The notes under the pieces: model-generated | Told to the model about the DNA's origin: nothing | Databases searched by the model: none | The model's input: the letters and a program-made list of their open reading frames with translations, nothing else | Translations under genes and position numbers: made by a program | Assembly: GCA_023375785.1 (NCBI GenBank) | Contig: SZWC01018798.1 | Location: 19,309 to 51,497 of the forward strand | Length of the DNA: 32,189 nt | Direction of reading: 5' to 3' | From: Penium margaritaceum | Lineage: Eukaryota; Streptophyta; Zygnematophyceae; Desmidiales; Peniaceae | Part shown: positions 30,241 to 32,189 of the stretch, in pieces | Layout of the letters: each line of letters begins with the position of its first letter | Numbering within the stretch: position 1 is the stretch's first letter

Positions 30241-31303
30241 TTACCATGGACATTTGTCCGAAAAAAGAAGTGCACACAAGTGGGCAAAGAGAAATGTGGA
30301 CGAGGCCGAAATAGAAACATCACATTGCTCATCACAGAACAAAGGGTCTATAGTAGGTGTCCCAACGGCCGTGGCCTGGACTGCGACATCGACCGTGGCC
30401 ACCTCTCCGTCAGCTTCCCATGTGATGTGCATGGCACATGCCATGGGTGCAGCGGGGATGGCATGTGCGGCATGCGTGCTTTGCTCGGCAGCTGTTCCAG
30501 GCACTACAAGCAAGGTTGATGCTTCAGACATGGCAGGCGCGACTGGTAATGTAGAGGCCTGCAAGGTAGCACACGGATTGAATGCAGAAGTAGACCCTGC
30601 TTGCGAGTCTGCAATAGTGTCAGAAGCATTCGCCTCAACAGTCCATTGTGGCTGATGACCAACCGTATGCCACAACATGAATTTTGGAAGGGAGTGTCGT
30701 AACACACACTGCGGAGCTCTGCGACAAAAGGAGGAATAGGGTAGGGGGTATTACCCGGGTTGTAAGTGGCGGGCCCCCACCATGGCGATCGATTGTACTC
30801 GCCCTCACCGGCGCATGAATCGATGGGAGTCACGCGGGTTGGCGGCAGAGTTGGAGGGCTAAGAGGGCGGGTACCTCGTCCAGCGCCTCGGTTGTCAATG
30901 CGTGCATTGGTGGACGCATGCATAGGCTGATGGAAGCCGCCCTGGTCGCGTCGTCCCATTGAAGGAGCAACAGACATAGACGACTTTGAGGACGCCGGAG
31001 GGAGCCGGCGTAATAGAGGAAGGCCGTAGGGGTGAGACTTTCGAGCCAGCCAATAAGGTGGAAGTTGTGCAAGAATCGATGAATGAATCCACGAAATTGC
31101 AAGTGAGACTCGTACGCTTTAGATGATTTTAGCGACAGTCCAAAACGTGTTATGATTGGATGAAAGCAGGTCCGCGTATCGATTGGCAACTCTGTTGTAA
31201 TGTCGTGGAGGTAACGCGTGGCTTGTTTTGTGATTTCAGAGTCTGAATTGATGAAGGTTGGGAGATCAACGGTCCGAAACCAGTCAAAAGCGCGAAAGGG
31301 CAT
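30241..31303 (-). other. GC-rich minus-strand open frames of unknown function
   Basis: Three overlapping minus frames are open for 154-157 codons: 31303-30830 (starts MPFRAFDWFRTVDLPTFINS), 30977-30504 (Pro/Arg-rich) and 30705-30241 (Ala/Thr/Val-rich). Plus frames are open too, so GC content alone lengthens them. They face the transposase tail to tail, the position where PIF/Harbinger elements may carry their Myb/SANT accessory ORF. I could not find the Trp pattern of a SANT domain. The 157-codon frame with a clean start is the likeliest real one. Confidence 0.25.
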
Positions 31304-32050
31304 TGAATTGCGGGAAACTGGTCGTCAGCCGATTCATTGCTCGTAGCGGGTACATCAACTACTGAAGTTTATCTAGCCGCTAAAAGATGGGGTAATCAAT
31401 GAATGAAAGTTCAGCAAATTTGGGGCCCGGCCATGGCTAGATGCCGGCAGGCTCATCGTCAGACTCTCGTCCTGTGCCTATCCCGCCGGAAAAAGTCGAA
31501 TATAGGTTCGTGTCGATGCTGCTGTCCATTTTCAATCTAACGGCGATAACCATTCCTCTCTTGTTTCTTTAGTCCCAGCAAAAGAATCTCGGACCGGGAT
31601 AGAAAACCCCTCCGGGTAAAATAGCCCAAGCATGCTTTCCGTCTGCGCCGCACGGCACGGCGTGGACGGCGTCCTCCGCCATTGACGTCATGCCGTGCTG
31701 AAGCGTGTGGTGAGTCCGGACAAAGAGGTGGTCATTCCGGAATTGATATCTGATGGTGGATAGTGTTTGTCCACGACACAAGTGAGGCTGCCGTTCGTTC
31801 TTTACTGTTCATATCAGCTGAATGCAATCGCAGGCGTTTGTGACCTGGCAAAGCGAGGTGGAGCGGAGCTGTACGAACGCGAAGTCGGCAGGAGTAGGGA
31901 ATCCTGTTTCTCTGCAGCCATTGTGAGGCAGACATCGCAGGGCGAGGTCAAGTGATGTACCTCTTCGTAGAAACCCGATCCTGAACCACAAACCTACCCC
32001 ACTCTTCCGCCACTGCACAAATTGGAGGCCACCATTGCTCGAACTCCTCT
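31304..32050. other. Unrecognised sequence
   Basis: Frames are short and no motif is seen on either strand. Confidence 0.35.
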
Positions 32051-32069
32051 GAGTTAAATCCTTTCGGCT

Positions 32070-32189
32070 GCCACAGCACTGGCAGCAGCAGTAGTACTAG
32101 CAGGAGCAACAGCAGCAGGAGACAGCAGCAGCAGAAGAAGGAGCAGCAGCAGCAGCAGCAGAAGGAGGAGGAGGAGGAGGAGGAGGAGG
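32070..32189. repeat. CAG then GAG microsatellite at the window end
   Basis: CAG triplets with interruptions grade into pure GAG triplets and run off the window. The composition resembles the CAG-rich leaders at 3998-4632 and 5765-5800, so an LTR element may begin nearby, but no primer-binding site was found before it. Confidence 0.85.

Overview
The window looks like intergenic DNA from a large, repeat-rich plant genome. The evidence is eukaryotic retroelements: Ty1/copia-like, chromodomain-bearing Ty3/gypsy-like and gag-only LTR elements. The primer-binding sites resemble the 3' end of initiator-Met tRNA. There is also a PIF/Harbinger-type transposase, a tRNA-like SINE candidate and long CT, CAG and GA microsatellites. 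A streptophyte is likely and a charophyte such as Chara is possible, but that is a guess from repeat style. I found no intact host gene, rRNA gene or canonical tRNA gene. Every recognisable coding region belongs to a mobile element and is broken by stops, frameshifts or deletions.

Layout. 1-660: G-rich edge and a CAG-rich, coding-like stretch. 1525-4797: a compact minus-strand LTR element with ~150-bp LTRs, an initiator-Met-like primer-binding site, a CAG/CTG-rich leader and only a gag gene (TR-GAG-like). About 5040-5940: a coiled-coil scrap, then a plus-strand primer-binding site (5658-5669) with a CAG-rich leader, cut off downstream. 6280-6710: first copy of LTR family C. 8507-11597: repeat X followed by a plus-strand copia element (gag, protease, integrase, start of RT). 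11594-17972: a minus-strand Ty3/gypsy chromovirus with CT-rich LTRs (one holding a 303-base sequence gap), remnants of gag, protease, RT and integrase C-terminus/chromodomain, and a deletion removing RNase H and the integrase core. 17973-18400: second copy of repeat X.

18400-22200: AT-rich and mostly unrecognised, with a SINE candidate at about 21560-21775. 22510-23990: a GA/CT minisatellite, then a leader, primer-binding site and second copy of LTR C (minus strand). 24070-25070: weak retroelement-like relics. 25930-27483: five foldback, MITE-like hairpin units plus a half unit, all built of GTGTAT words between C and G tracts. 29127-30148: PIF/Harbinger transposase pseudogene. 30241-31303: GC-rich minus-strand ORFs of unknown function. 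32070-32189: CAG then GAG microsatellite.

The elements are layered. The copia element appears to have been invaded by the gypsy element, and one later deletion would explain the odd left junction. Nothing here forms a working operon or pathway. The most unusual items are the foldback cluster, the gag-only element and the minisatellite in the presumed gag region of the LTR-C element.
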